Assembly: GCA_032358255.1 (NCBI GenBank)
Contig: JAULBX010026852.1
Span: forward strand, 1 to 42,852
Reading direction: 5' to 3'
Length of the DNA stretch: 42,852 nucleotides
DNA from: Heterotrichella gracilis
Taxonomy: Eukaryota > Sar > Xanthophyceae > Tribonematales > Xanthonemataceae
Every line of letters begins with the position of its first letter. The first letter of the stretch is position 1. Below the pieces are notes generated by a model, which was given only the letters and a program-made list of their open reading frames with translations, was not told where the DNA came from and did no database searches. Both the position numbers and the translations under genes were made by a program. Below are positions 20,901 to 32,700 of the stretch, piece by piece.

Positions 20901-21378
20901 GATCCAGGCTGGTCCCCAAGGGGCCGGGGGAATTTGAGGGGTCGTGCGAAATCGACCTGCCAGTGGGTGAGTGTGGGGAGGGGTGGGGTTATGGGGATTG
21001 TGCGGAAGGGGCCTGTGAGTGAGAGAGAGGAGGGGTGGGGACTGGCGGGTCGTCCTTTGTGCAAGAGGTCTGCGTGTGGGGAGGGAGTAAAGCAACGTAT
21101 TGGCAATAGCAAATTGTGTGGCACCAAAAGCCTACACAACCTAATCAGCTCCCCCAATGAAACCCTAACCAAAGCCCCAACACCCCCCTGCAGGCTCCTG
21201 CATGGTCCTCAAGGGCCACGGCGCCGACACCGCCAAGCACTGCATCCCGCCCGTCACCGCCAAGCGCATCAGCATCACCCTGAGGTGCATGGACCCCAAG
21301 TGGGCGGAGCGGGTGGCGGCGGAGCGGGCCAGGTACCAGGGCCAGGAGTCCCGGCGGGGGGCCATCACGATCAAGTAG
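14910..21378 (+). CDS. ALKBH9/10: ALKBH9/10-type RNA N6-methyladenosine demethylase (2OG/Fe(II) oxygenase) with PPGF array
   Basis: Exons: 14910-14921, 15412-15513, 15999-16103, 16297-16567, 16696-17218, 17508-17615, 18173-18327, 18753-18883, 19140-19286, 19681-19810, 20289-20420, 20811-20966, 21194-21378, giving 718 aa with all phases agreeing. Residues 5-73 form a coiled coil. Residues about 74-337 are disordered, with nine PPGF motifs and an RG/GG-rich end. From about residue 430 the protein follows plant ALKBH9/10: FSAPRKWLPGKGRITIQFG, CCYNYATD, IINIYEEGD. The Fe ligands are H612 and D614 (PPHIDHHDF) and H673 (AKHC); R682 (KRISIT) should bind 2-oxoglutarate. All are intact, so activity is likely. 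Plant relatives remove m6A from mRNA. Exon edges 2, 7, 9, 10, 11 and 12 are duplicated in introns. The last exon adds a short basic tail. Confidence 0.92.
15502..15640 (+). repeat. Duplicated exon-2 donor edge of the ALKBH gene
   Basis: The real edge (GTGCAGCGG then GTAAGCCCTAG, at 15505-15524) has a copy near 15615-15635 reading GTTGCAGG then GTAAGCCCTAGGGTAG. A weaker echo is seen near 15788-15810. The paralogue at 10219 shows a similar second GTTAAGCCCTAGG at about 10273. Confidence 0.55.
15646..15735 (+). repeat. Dispersed repeat, diverged full-length copy
   Basis: GCTTGACCAGCCGTTCTGAC, then GTGCCCTGG, CCTCTGTGCGT and a CTTT-rich tail, match 39313-39415 with substitutions and small deletions. 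It lies in intron 2 of the ALKBH gene. Confidence 0.75.
16863..17110 (+). repeat. 120-bp coding tandem repeat with PPGF motifs
   Basis: The sequence around GGTTTGATTCCGCCCC at 16863 recurs at 16983 with a 120-bp period (40 residues). Each period encodes one PPGFD and one PPGFG motif. The repeat is in frame with the gene and explains part of the motif array. Confidence 0.8.
18302..18468 (+). repeat. Triplicated exon-7 donor edge of the ALKBH gene
   Basis: The real edge GCGTCGCGGTTACTGGCAAG, then CGCAG and GTGGGTG, is followed by copies at about 18370-18400 (GGCGGTGACTGGCGAGCGC) and 18433-18468 (CGTCGCGGTGACTGGCAAAC). Each precedes TGGGT(A/G), with TTTAGGG-like variants between. Confidence 0.85.
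19207..19475 (+). repeat. Repeated exon-9 donor edges of the ALKBH gene
   Basis: The exon 9 end (GGGCTGGAGCTGCACTGCCC through GAGATGGTGAGGGG, 19207-19292) is echoed by a short piece at 19337-19362 (GTGCAGTGGGACGACATGGT). A longer copy at about 19402-19475 keeps GAACTGGACTGCCCCATACT and GGAGGAGATGGTGAGGGG with an internal deletion. The copies do not extend the reading frame. Confidence 0.8.
19721..19922 (+). repeat. 92-bp tandem duplication of the exon-10 3' part
   Basis: Positions 19721-19812 and 19831-19922 are nearly identical (a few substitutions, offset exactly 110 bp) and include the GT donor. The spacer is GTAACCCTAAACCCTAAAC, perfect telomeric heptamers. The second copy encodes the same CCYNYATD block and ends in its own donor (GTAAAATC), but its 5' side offers only a weak CGCAAG acceptor. 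It is therefore probably intronic. Confidence 0.9.
20199..20320 (+). repeat. Duplicated exon-11 acceptor edge of the ALKBH gene
   Basis: The real acceptor (CGCAG, then GCATCGTCCCTGAGGAGGTT, exon start 20289) is preceded by a decoy at about 20199-20235. The decoy reads ACCAG, then ACATCGTCCTGAGGCTTCTG and GAGCC. One deleted base puts the decoy out of frame. Confidence 0.75.
20631..20860 (+). repeat. Triplicated exon-12 edge carrying the iron-binding HxD motif
   Basis: Three tandem copies begin at about 20631, 20707 and 20801. Each has CTGCAG, then G(C/T)G(A/C)CTGCATCCCC, and codes CIP(P/S)HIDH(H/R)D. The first two then read TGCAT and CCCTTCCCTAAACCCT, diverging into intron. Only the third continues as DFIRPFCTVS. 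Each decoy keeps a good CTGCAG acceptor in the right phase. Confidence 0.9.
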
Positions 21379-23751
21379 GCGGTTGTGGGGGGCGGAGCGG
21401 GTACCCTGAACCCTAGGGTTTCTGGGGTGCGTGTGGCGGTGGTGCCCACCCTGGGCATTTGGGTTTTGCCGCTGCATGCCCTTAGTGGCGGGTGGCGGCG
21501 GAGAGGGTTTCCCCAGGTCAGGGGTCCAGGGGGGGGTGGGGGCTGTGGGGACTGTGGTCAAATAGGGCATTTTGGGGGGAGAGCTGGTTGCTGTAACCCT
21601 CCTCTGGGGTTCTGCCACTGCCGGGTCCAGGGAAGGAGGCACTGCGGTCAAGAGTGCAGGGTTTGGGGTACAGGGTTTGGGGGGGGAGCCTGGTTGCGTT
21701 TGCCAACTGCGGTCGACAAGCCTTAGGGTTTCCGCGTTGTAGGGTTTTGCTGGGTGGGCAGGGTGGGAGTCAATCTCAGCCTCATTTCAGAAGAGGAGTG
21801 GGCCCGCAGGGCTTCCTTATCCTACAATACTGGAGGGCTCACTTTTCACCGTCACTGGGGTGTGTCTCTGCATAAGTAGCACTGGTATGCGATGGCTTTG
21901 AGCGTGACATGCTACACCGCCACTTGGCTGGGGGCAGGAGGCGCGGTGGGGCATTGGAGTTGCGAGCAGATGACGGTTTTCCCCACTTCCCAAGTACCTC
22001 TTTTTTTGTGCATTGCTGGGCGCTGGTCAGTGCGCTGGAGGCGACATCGTGATCCCGCGCACTGTGCTGTGTACAGTTGACGAGAACCAGCGGCAAGTTT
22101 GGCTGTCATACACAGGACTGATGGGCTGTATTGCACGGGACTGATACCTGCTAGCCACTGATGTGAGCTTACCGCTAGCCTAGCTCTTGTTGCAGTGGTG
22201 GTGTGTGAGAATGCCAGGACAAGGCTGGTTTTCGTGGGGCAAGTTGGTCAGTGTGCTTCATCTGGAAGGCTTGTAACAACGTTGTAAACTTTGTAGTGTA
22301 CACTTTGTGACTGTGCCTCAGTCTGACTCTGCTCAGGGCTTTGCTATGCATGGTGTCTCCCCCAAGTGGCTCAGGGGTATCCATGATTCCCTAGGCTGGC
22401 TCTGTTACTATCTGTGATAGCTGCCAGGAATGACTATTTCAAAAAATAGTTGTATACATGGAGGTAACGCTGTTGAGAGGCATAGCAGCTCAGTTCTTGA
22501 AAAGATCTTCTGGGTGTGAACATAGCTGGGTCCTATGGCAGCCATGGGTGCGCAGAAGAGTGTGGGATCTGGCAGCGGGTGGTGGGCTGTCGTGGGCGTC
22601 CCAGCGCGCTGCAGCGCCGCGTCCCCCGGCTACTGGATACCGTACAGATACATGCACCACCCTGGTTGGTGATGCCGCAAGCGTGGGGGTGTGTATACCT
22701 GCGGTGTGCTACCGTGCTTGTACGCAGAGTGTTCCCATACATGCGCTCTGCGCTCCAACGCAGTATTTGCACTTGCCCTGGATTGAGGCTAGAGATCACA
22801 ACGCCCAGCTACACACAAGCGCGTGATTGTGCCATCCCGCTTGGCGTGACTCGGATACGCCTACCTTACAACAGCGCATAGCATATGCATATGCATTGCA
22901 CACACACCCTGGACAACATGCCGGGCTCGGGAACGCCGTTCGGCAACTGTGCTTTGAAGTGTGCTCTTCCCCGCACACCAGACTACCATCAAGCTCATCT
23001 CGCCCCAACCGTGCACGCAAGAAGCCTTCACAGGCCGTAAAGCCACAGCGGTTTGCTTTTGCCTCTCCCAGGGTGCTCGCAAAGCCAGGCTGCGGCTGCC
23101 AGGGCAGGGGGAGTGAGTTACGTCATTCCACAAGAGGAAGGTTCCTAAGCCGCCGTCGGTGCCGGCCGCGTCTAAAACGGCGGCAGGTCCACCATTTAAC
23201 CTGATCAGGGGGCAGATTTACCTGCGGGGAGGTAGCAGCGGGGCCAGATTCCACTGATCCGTTTCAGTCCGACGCGCTCCTTTGTATGTCAGGGCGTCTA
23301 TACCAATGGCCCATACGCTAACGAGCAGACGAGTCCAGTGTGCTGCTACAGTGGCGGATGTATGCTTCTTTCACCTCGTGACAGCCGTTGATCCGTGTTG
23401 CCAGTCCGCCAGCGGGGCCTGAAAGGCGATAAGGGGGCGGGCATCGCAGGGTGGCATAAAGTGGAAGGCAGCGAAAAGCAGGCAGCAGGTGTATAGTGTA
23501 CCACGGCGTTTTACCCAAGCGGTGGACCGCACAGCGTTTGGGCAGTCCCACAGGCCTGACTGGCCAACGGTTGGTGTGCGAGCAGCAGCCTGAGCCTGGT
23601 GACGAGCTCGATCTTGGCAGGGTTCCAGCCAGGCGTGTCGTGGTGTTGGGTGGGCAGCGGTTCTGCCCGTCTCAGCCACCAGGATGCCTCTGGCCCGCAG
23701 CAGCGTGCATTATCATAGCCTTGGGAGCCGGGGCTAACACACCGGGGAGCC
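21379..23751. other. Intergenic stretch between ALKBH and LRR-kinase genes
   Basis: The left 350 bp hold TTTAGGG/GGGTTTGGGG variants. TGTAA motifs at 21592 and 22272/22283 could end the ALKBH transcript. A small hairpin (ACTATTT-CAAA-AAATAGT) lies at about 22434-22451. Short open frames lack recognisable features, and I could support no exon. Confidence 0.5.
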
Positions 23752-26700
23752 ATGCCCTGGTTTTGCCACTTACGGCCACTCGCCACGGCCCTTGCCGTGG
23801 TGTTGGTGGCCGTGGCAGGCCAGGGATGGGCACTGGAGGCCAGTCTCGAAAGCGACAGTAAGTCCACGCGTGCTGCACCATACAGCACGCTTGCAGCGTC
23901 TCTTGGGAAAAGGTGCCTCTTGCCCACGGCCTGGGGCGCTATCTGTACCTGTTTTGGCGCTGAATTGGGACCCATGAGGGTTGTGCTTATTCATGGAATG
24001 GAGCACAAAATTACCGGGCACTTTTTGAGGCACCCAAAAGGCTTCATTGTGTTTACTGTTGCTGCAAGGAGTGGTACACCGCCTGACCAGCCTCTTCAAA
24101 CCCCTCCTTGTGCAGTTTAAACTGTGCAAGCTGGCATAGGTGCTCGTCAGGTAGTTGGTTCTGCATCGCTAACATGGCTTCCCCTTTGTTGCAGTGAGCA
24201 ACCTGCTGAAATTGAAGGACTCTTTCCAGAACTGGGACACCTTTGCGTACGACAACCAGGTGGTGGGCTGGGTGCACTCTGCAACAGCAGCAGCGGTGTG
24301 CACCTGGTCCTTCGTGAAGTGCAGCAAGGTGTCAGATGGGTCGACCCGGGTTACAGAACTGTAAGTGGCCACACCAGACAGCTGAGATGAACAGCGCTTG
24401 CTCATGCCAGTCCTCTTTCCTAGTATTGTTCTTAATCTTACGTGATGAGCACAGCTGCCAGTTACCAGAATACACTGTCCCTAATCTTGGTACACTTCCT
24501 TTTGGTACCAACTGACCACCAGACATGCAGCCATCAACTCCACCCCCGTCTGTTGCAGATCGATTGACGGGACGTCCCTATGCCCGTCCATCGACACGCC
24601 CTGTACGTACGCCATCGCAAGCATCCCGTACGAGCTGGGGCGCTTGGACCAACTACAAATACTGTACGTGGTGCACACCCCGGGGCGCACCTTACCCGCA
24701 CAACCTGCAGCGCTTGCCCTGCCCATGTGGGGTTTAGGGTTTATTGCCCTGGTAGGGGTTGGGGTTTAGGGTTTATTGCCCTGCCCTTGCTCCGCGCCAG
24801 GGGGAGACCCGTGGGTTTGTCTTGTGACAGGAATGCTTCTATGCTGTAGCGTGTGGCAGCTTTGGTGGGTGTATCCCACTTCTGGCAGAGGTACTGTACG
24901 TTGGGGCTGACTTGCGTGTTTGCATGCAGGATGCTGTCATCCAACCAGTTCCATGGCACCCTACCCGCGTGGGGGCGTTTGGACGAGCCCATTTTTGGGG
25001 AGCTGGTGCAATTGTAAGCGTCTGCAGCACTCACAATGCGCCTGTTTGCAGCAAGGATCTGCTTGGGTGTAGGCTGCAGCACAAACGAAATCGCCCTGCT
25101 GCAATAGGAAACTGGCCGGGTATCTGCTCGTTAGACACCCTGAGCCCCACTTGGAGGGAGGGGTGTTTGTATACAGTTCATCACACTCCCCGCAATGCGC
25201 CGCACGGCACTGGGTTCTACCAGACAAGGACACGGCTACCGCACCACCCCTTGTGCAAGGGTTTAGGGTCTGCACCACCCACTGGCCACCTGAGCAGTTG
25301 GTTTTCTAGGGTTTAGGGTTTGCCTGTGCCCTCTCAACCTGTGCCACATAGAGATCTTCCACTAGGGTTGGGGCTAGGATGTGCAGGGTTTAGGGTTTGC
25401 CCTCACGCGCACCCCTCTCCATGCTGTGCAGGTTCTTCCCCTCCAACAACCTAAGCGGAGGTCTTCCCCCTGAGTGGGGCAGCAACCACACCTTCCCAAA
25501 GCTGCAACAACTGTGAGTCACCAGCACCCTAAACCTATACCTTTTGGTGTGTCTTGCACCCCCTTTGCTGGCCCACTGCCACAACCCATGCGCCTGTCGC
25601 TGCATCCCCGCGGGCCCCCACCACTGCACGGGCTTACCACTCACTGCACCACCCGCCACACCCACACACTTCCTGTCATTCCTCGGTTGGCTGACATGTG
25701 ACACCAGGGCAGTGGTTGACCCCCCACACCCCCACCCAACGCACACACACACATCTTGCCACCACCCCTGCTCATCCCATCGCCAACCAGTGCGGGATAA
25801 GAAAAGACAAATTCGACACGTTCATCGACGCTGAAAGCCTAAGCCTTAACCCCCTCCCCCACCCCCCACCCCCTGCAGGGACATGTCCATCAATGCCCTC
25901 ACGGGCACCCTGCCCATCTCCTGGTCAAGGAACGACAGCTTCAGGAGCCTCAACACAATGTGAGTGGCCACACGCGACAGGTGTTTGGGGTTCCCAGGCT
26001 GGACACTATGCAAGTCAAGCGTGGGCTGCTAGGGGTATTATTGGTGGTGGGCCCTGCCCCGCTGCAGCCCCGTTTTCTGCAATATGCTAGCTCCGCTGCA
26101 GCTCCCTTGTTAGCTATCTCACAGATCTCAGAATGAATGGACCTCACATTGAACGGATCTCACAACGAATACATCGCATGATGCATGGATCCCACAGCGA
26201 TAGTACAGCAGAATGGTGACGAAAAACCTGCTTGGTTTAAGCGTACCATAAGCAACTGCCGCGGCATGCCTGGTGATGGGCATCACCCCCCACTCCGCTC
26301 CCCTCTGCTCACGCCCCATTCCCCTCGATGTTTGTGTGGCGGAACCCTAAACCCTAAATATACCCTTGCCTGCAGGTCTGTGTGGCAGAACCGGCTGACT
26401 GGCCGCCTGCCACCCCAGTGGGGATTCAAGGAGGCGTTCCCGGAGCTGGCAATACTGTAAGTGGACACCACCCACCACCACCCGCACTGTATGGAAACCA
26501 CACTGCACGCCACCCACCACCACCCGCGCTGCATGGGCACTGCCCACACTGCTTGCCCTGTTGCAACACACAAGCGCGCATGCACATGGACAAGCGCGCA
26601 TGCACATGGCGTTGGGCGCTGTGCCCATGCATGCACACACATGGCGCCATGAGATTCGCATCATAGGATCAGGGGCATGCTAGTTATAAGAAGTCAGTGT

Positions 26701-29700
26701 ATTAGTATGCCCTGATAGGATACGCGCGCGCATACTGTGCGTCCATGCAGCAAAGCACAAGGATCACAAGTCTTGAGGCCATGTTCATCCCCACCATGCA
26801 CTAAGGGCAGGGGCGCATTGCATGCATTAAAGCAATGCACGGCGCACATGCGCTTGGAGTTGCAAACTCTGCAACGCACGCCACACGCACGCACGCCTTG
26901 CACTGAGCCATGCGCACTGGGTTACCCACCCACTGCCAGCCCCCCCTCACTCACTCCCCTTCGCTCCCCTTGCAGGGATTTGTCCTCCAACCAGCTCACA
27001 GGCCAGCTGCCCTTTGATTGGGCCAGCCAGTATGGATTCCAGAAGCTGGAGCAGCTGTACGTGCAAAACCCTCAACCCTGGCCCAAACCCCAAACCCTTG
27101 GACTGGTCCTGCCAATGTGATTGACACGCCTGCGAGTTGCTGCACCGTATTGCACCACGCGTTGCCCCAATACCCTAAACTGAAACCCTAATTTGCCAAG
27201 GGCCATGCCGTGCTGTTCCAAGTGGTCAATAACGATGCCGTGAACCAGCTGCCCTTGATGGAACCCCTGTTATACGTTCCAGCAATACAGCCAGATTAGC
27301 AGTCAGTCCTACGTGCCTTGCGCCAATCAGCTTATATGGAACTCTAATGACGCGTATTCTTTGCTGCAGCAACCTGTTCTCCAACTACCTGACCATCACC
27401 TTCCCCTTTGACTGGGGCAAGTACTCTTACGCCTTCCCCTCCCTGCAGCAGCTGTGAGTATAACACATCCCCCTTGCACACACACCACCACACGCACCAT
27501 GGTTGTCCTCTTCCCGCACACACCACCACCACGTATTCCTTCCCGCCACTGCAGCAGCTGTTGGGTATATTTCACCCCCTTGCATGCATTTCCTGTTGGT
27601 TCTGCCTGAGCTCCTTGCACACACGCAACCACGCACACGCGCGTGACACTCACCACACTCACACACCACACTGCTAATTTCGCCTTGTGCGCACGTTCCT
27701 GCTGTGCGGACAGTCCCCACACCTGCTGGGATCTTGCCTGACCCCTCCCCCCTTCCCCATCTTGCAGCACCCTGAGCAACAACACCGCTGGGTTCCTCCA
27801 GGAGGCGGACCTGGACCAGCCCACATCCAACGCATTCCCAAACCTCACAACGCTGTAAGTGACAGAAGGAGAGGGTGGTAGACCCTAGGCTAGGGTGTGC
27901 ATATGTGTGGGGGATAGTGTCATGCCTGGCTACGCAATGGCGTTGCAAGGAGGAACCCTAGGGTAGGGTGTCTGTGCGGCAGAAGGGGGTATTCTCGGAT
28001 AGGAGTGGACGACTATCCCCATCACCACCACCCCCCCACCCACCCCCACCCACCCACTAACCCCCACCTCCCACAGGCAACTGGACACCATCGGCCTCAC
28101 CTCCTCCCTCCCGCGCGACACCTGGGGCACCCCGCGCTTCCTGCCCAACCTGCAGTACCTGTACCTGCAGAACAACCTGCTCAAGGGGAGCATACCAGAC
28201 GAGTGGCTTATGCCGGGGAGGTTTGAGAAGCTGGTGTACCTGTAAGTGGGGAGAGCCCTAGGAAACCCTCAAGAACCCTAGACCTGTGTGTGGGTCCCTA
28301 AACATATCCGACGAGTGGCTCATGCCGGGGAGGTTTGAGGAGCTGGGGTACCTGTGCGTGGCACAAACCCTATAAAACCCTATGTGTGATCAACTCTTGG
28401 AACCCTCACTGAAGGGGCCTGGATCAAACCCCCGGAGTTATCTAACCTGCAAATTGCGTGTACATGGTCGATACACCCACACACTGTCCACCACCTGCAA
28501 ACCCACCCACATCCACGCCGCACCCACCGCCCACCACCACCACGCCCCGCCTCACCCCCCACCCCGCACCTGCAGGGACCTGTCCACCAACCACCTGTCT
28601 GGCACCCTGCCCGAGGCGTGGGGCGCCAACGTGACCCTCCCGCTGCAGCACCTCAACCTATCGGCAAATCAGCTGAGGGGGACGCTGCCGGCGTGCTGGG
28701 GGGACACGTTCACGCAGCTGGAGAAACTGTGAGTCTTGCATGTACCCTACTTTGCCAGGGGTTACCTAGGTTTTAGGGTTTAGGCCGGCATGCTTGGGTG
28801 CTCGTTTGTGAGAGCTGTGGGTCAACCCTAGGCTGCTGTGCGTTGACCTTCTGGGCCTATACCCATGGATGCTCGGTTGCAGATGCGGCTGTACGAGTGC
28901 GGGCATGTAGGGTATAGGCTGACAAGCAGTCGCACAACCTCATCCCCCACACACCCTCACTCACCCCCTCCACCCCCCACCCCGCAGCGTGTTGAGCTTG
29001 AACCAGCTGAGCGGCACCCTCCCCCCCGAGTGGTCCTCCATGGTGTCTGTGTCTGAGCTGCGGGTGGATGACAACCTGATCGAGGGGGCGCTGCCCTACG
29101 AGTGGGGGGTGGGCGGCATGGAGCAGCTCAAAATACTGTGAGTGGCTGGGTGGGGGTGGGGGTGAAGTGTGGGTGCCTTGTGACCTGTTGAGTGGGCCGC
29201 TGCTTCGAGGATCTGAATGCAAACTTGAATTTGATTTTGGGTACTTATTGCGCCTTTTGCCAATCGTAGGCTGGCCAGTGTCTCCGTCCTATGCCGCTAA
29301 CCTCAAGGACGAAAATGCCAGTCCTATCCTATCATAGTCCCCCCTTCTTAACTCCCCTGCTGAATCCCCCTCCCCTCCCGTTCCACAGGAGCCTGGCCAA
29401 TAATCTCATCAATAGCACCATGCCAGAGACATGGGGGCCAGGCGCGGGCATGCCGTTCCTGCTGTCAATGTAAGGACCGCACTCACCCCTGTGAATTGCT
29501 TATATGCTTCCCCCTTGTTGACACACACACACACATACTGGCAGACCTCTCGGTGCGCTGCCTGTTGGATGATCTGCATAAATGTGACGGTGGATGGATG
29601 CGGAAGACACTTTCCCTGTCCATGTGCTTGGATGTGGTAGGGTTGCAGGGTACACCATGTTTAGGGTTGCAGGGTGTTTTAGGGTGTCAGGGTGGTTTGC

Positions 29701-32700
29701 ACCGATGCGCAGGTCCTCACACCCCCACCCCCCACCCCAGGTACATCCACAACAACGACCTCCAGGGCTGCCTCCCCCCCTCCTTCTCGCACGCCCCCCA
29801 GGCCGACCCCGCCCTCAACGGCCCCAACGCCTGGTACATCCGGCCCGGGAACCCCGAGCTCTGCGCCGAGGACTTCTCCGACGGCTCGGTCAACGAGCTG
29901 AACAGCAACATCACGCTGCTGTGCCATGTCATCGACTATGACCCCAACGCCGCCAACGTGTCGTCGTGCATCGAGGTGGATTCGGTGTGCGCCGCGGGCG
30001 AGGCGTGGGCGATGTCGGACGTGTGCCTCATCCCCGAGGACTGCGCGCCACTGACCTGCGGTGAGTCGGGGTTTTAGGGTTGAGGTGTGTGCGCGGTTCC
30101 CAATATAGTCCCCTGACCAGTCTCAATCCCATGTGTACATTGCCATACCATAGCCAGGGTTCTCTGCGATTGCTACAGACCCTAGCTAGGGTTTAATCAC
30201 CAGGCCCTCACCCCTGTGTGCCCCTGTTTATTTGCAGAGAGCCTCAACGACCCACCACCACCTGTGCCCCCCATCGCCGCCGCCACCCCACCCACCCAGG
30301 GGCTGTCGCCCGCGCCCACCCCCATCCCAGCCCCCTCAGGTGTGCGCGCGCTATCACAACACACACCGGGCACCCATTAGCCCACACTGCCTACCCCAAA
30401 TTCTGTTGGCGCCCCTGCACTCCCCTTCCCCACACCATAATCAGCAAATATGGCGGTTGCTGCCAAGTCTGGTGTACCATGGGACTTTGCTACATCACAT
30501 CTGTTTTTGGGTTTGCGCTGAACGGTCCAGCATCATTTAAGCCCCCCCACCCCCCCACCCACCCTCCCCTCCGATTCCAGCACCCTCGTGGCCCTCACAC
30601 ACGCGACCCGCAAACCCTAAACCCTGAATCCTGAACCCTAATCCCTCCCCTGCAGGCTCCAACTCCAGCACTCTTGTGGCGATCCTCGCCTCAGTGGTGA
30701 GCGTGCTCCTTGTAGCCACCCTGGTGTGCGGAGGCTGCATATGGAACAGGCGCCGCAAGCGCAAGGCCGCGGCACTGCAGGACCCGACCCAAAAGCCATC
30801 CCTCTCGCCCCTCACCGATGCCGACCACGACCACCACCACCTCCAGCATGCCTATGCCGCCGTGCGCCCTGCGGATTCTGCGCGGGAGGAGGAGGATGGG
30901 GGCAAGGAGGGGGTGGTGGTTGTGGGGTCGATGCTGGGCGGCAAGGGGGGCTTGGTGGAGGGTGCGGACCAGGACCACAGCCCATTTGCCGGGCTGGCGG
31001 GGCTGATGCCGGCACTGAGTAAGTGCCATAGCCCCTATTTGGAAACCCTTAAACCTAAAATACTATACTTGTAATCCCTACACCCTTTGCGATGGCTCGG
31101 CTGCTACCTGCACTGAGTAAGGACCCAAGCCATAAACTGGAAACCCTAAAACCTGAACCACTCAATTGTTAACCCTAATAAACCCTTTAAGGTGGCGGAA
31201 CTGCTGCCTGCACTGAGTAAGGGCCTACAACCTAAAGTTCTTTTTAACCACAACTGTGAAAACACGTGACCTTGAAGTATATACCCATTTTGGTCGCTGC
31301 CTGTGCATGGTATGTGTGAAATTCAACCTTGAACGAATACCCGCCAATTCTAAGAAAGCCACCTCGCCATGCCATGGTGGTTAAAGGTAAATGCATGTAG
31401 CACTCTTGCGCCTCCTCATTTCTGAAATCTGACCAAACCTGCATTTTTTGCATCCCCAGGCGGCGTCGTCACCCCCCGGGACCGCCCCGCCAGCTCCTCC
31501 GATGGCGGCTCCGGCTCCCGCTCCCGCTCCCCACGCCTGTCCCGGGAGAGCTCCACCACCTCTTCCCGGGATCCCAAGGCCGGCGGCCCATCCCGGAAAT
31601 TCCCCATCGACGCCGAGCTGGACGCAGCCTTACCGCGCCACCTGGCAGTGGCGCAGCAGGCGGGCGAGCCCGGGACCCCCCACGGGGATGGGGACCAGCG
31701 CTCGCTGCCCTCCTTCACGCAGCGCCCCTTCACGCGGCCCCCCACCGCCCCCCACCCCTTTGCCGACTGGGTGCAGCGGCCCCCACAGGGCGACGCCCAG
31801 CAACCCCCGCCGCCCCCCAACGGCCGCCCCACCCGGCACTTGTCGGGGGGCGCCGTGCAGCCCGCTGTGCACCATGGGGCGGAGCTCGCGAGGTCTTCCA
31901 CGCTGCCTGCGGACCTTGCTGCTATTGGGGCGAAAGTGGTGTCATCCCCGGCATCTGGGGCTGGCTGTGGCTCCACATCGCTGCGTGAGGAGCGGCCGAT
32001 GCGGCAAACGGACGTGCTGCGGAGGTGCGTGCAGGTTTCAGGGTGTGGGTGGACGCGCTGTAGGCGGTAAACCCTAATGTTAGGTGAGAGGCAGGGGGTC
32101 ATGAGGGGCTCTCCCGCTGCTCACCACACGGGGCCTGTCTGACACAGTCCATTGTTGATTAGCATAGCTTATCGGAGGGAATCCCAGGGATGCGCTTCGT
32201 TCCACTTGCAATTTTCGATAATCCCAGGGATGCCCGCTGCAACATTTTGTGCCTGATTGGCGCCTGGCTGCGCACTGTTCTGCATGTGCCTGCTTGGCCA
32301 GTGCGCCGCACCCCCACTCACCCCACCCCATTACCCTCCCTTAGGGTTGATGGCGGGCCGGATGACGAGGACGTCTCCCCCCCTGCGCCCTCCACCTCGT
32401 TCCCCCTGGGCTTGATGGACGACGACTGGCAGGTGTGCCCAGAGGAGCTTGAGATCTGCACGCGAGCAAACGGGGAGGACTGGGTGCTTGGCCGGGGGTC
32501 GTTTGGAGCGGTGGGTGGGGATGGGAAATGGGGAATGTGCACTGGTTTGGGGATTTAGACTGGAGTTTGTTTTGGCTGTGTGGGGTGTGAGCTTGTGTGG
32601 GGGGTAGGCATTTGGAGCATAAGGGCGACCGCGGGTTGCACTAGCTGCACTCATGTCATGTGTGCCACCTGTCACCCACATGTCAACCCCTGCCTGGGTT

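Noticed and set aside
20535..21416. Long plus-strand open frame of 293 codons
   Set aside because: It crosses the decoy copies, exon 12 and exon 13 in the wrong frame. The oxygenase sequence lies in another frame with proper splice sites.
21379..21760. TTTAGGG/GGGTTTGGGG-rich stretch as a chromosome end or true telomere
   Set aside because: Heptamers are short, degenerate, in both orientations and spread through introns of intact genes on both sides.
31416..32102. 228-codon minus-strand open frame
   Set aside because: It is antisense to the large juxtamembrane exon, a common effect of GC-rich codon use; it has no domain or splice support.
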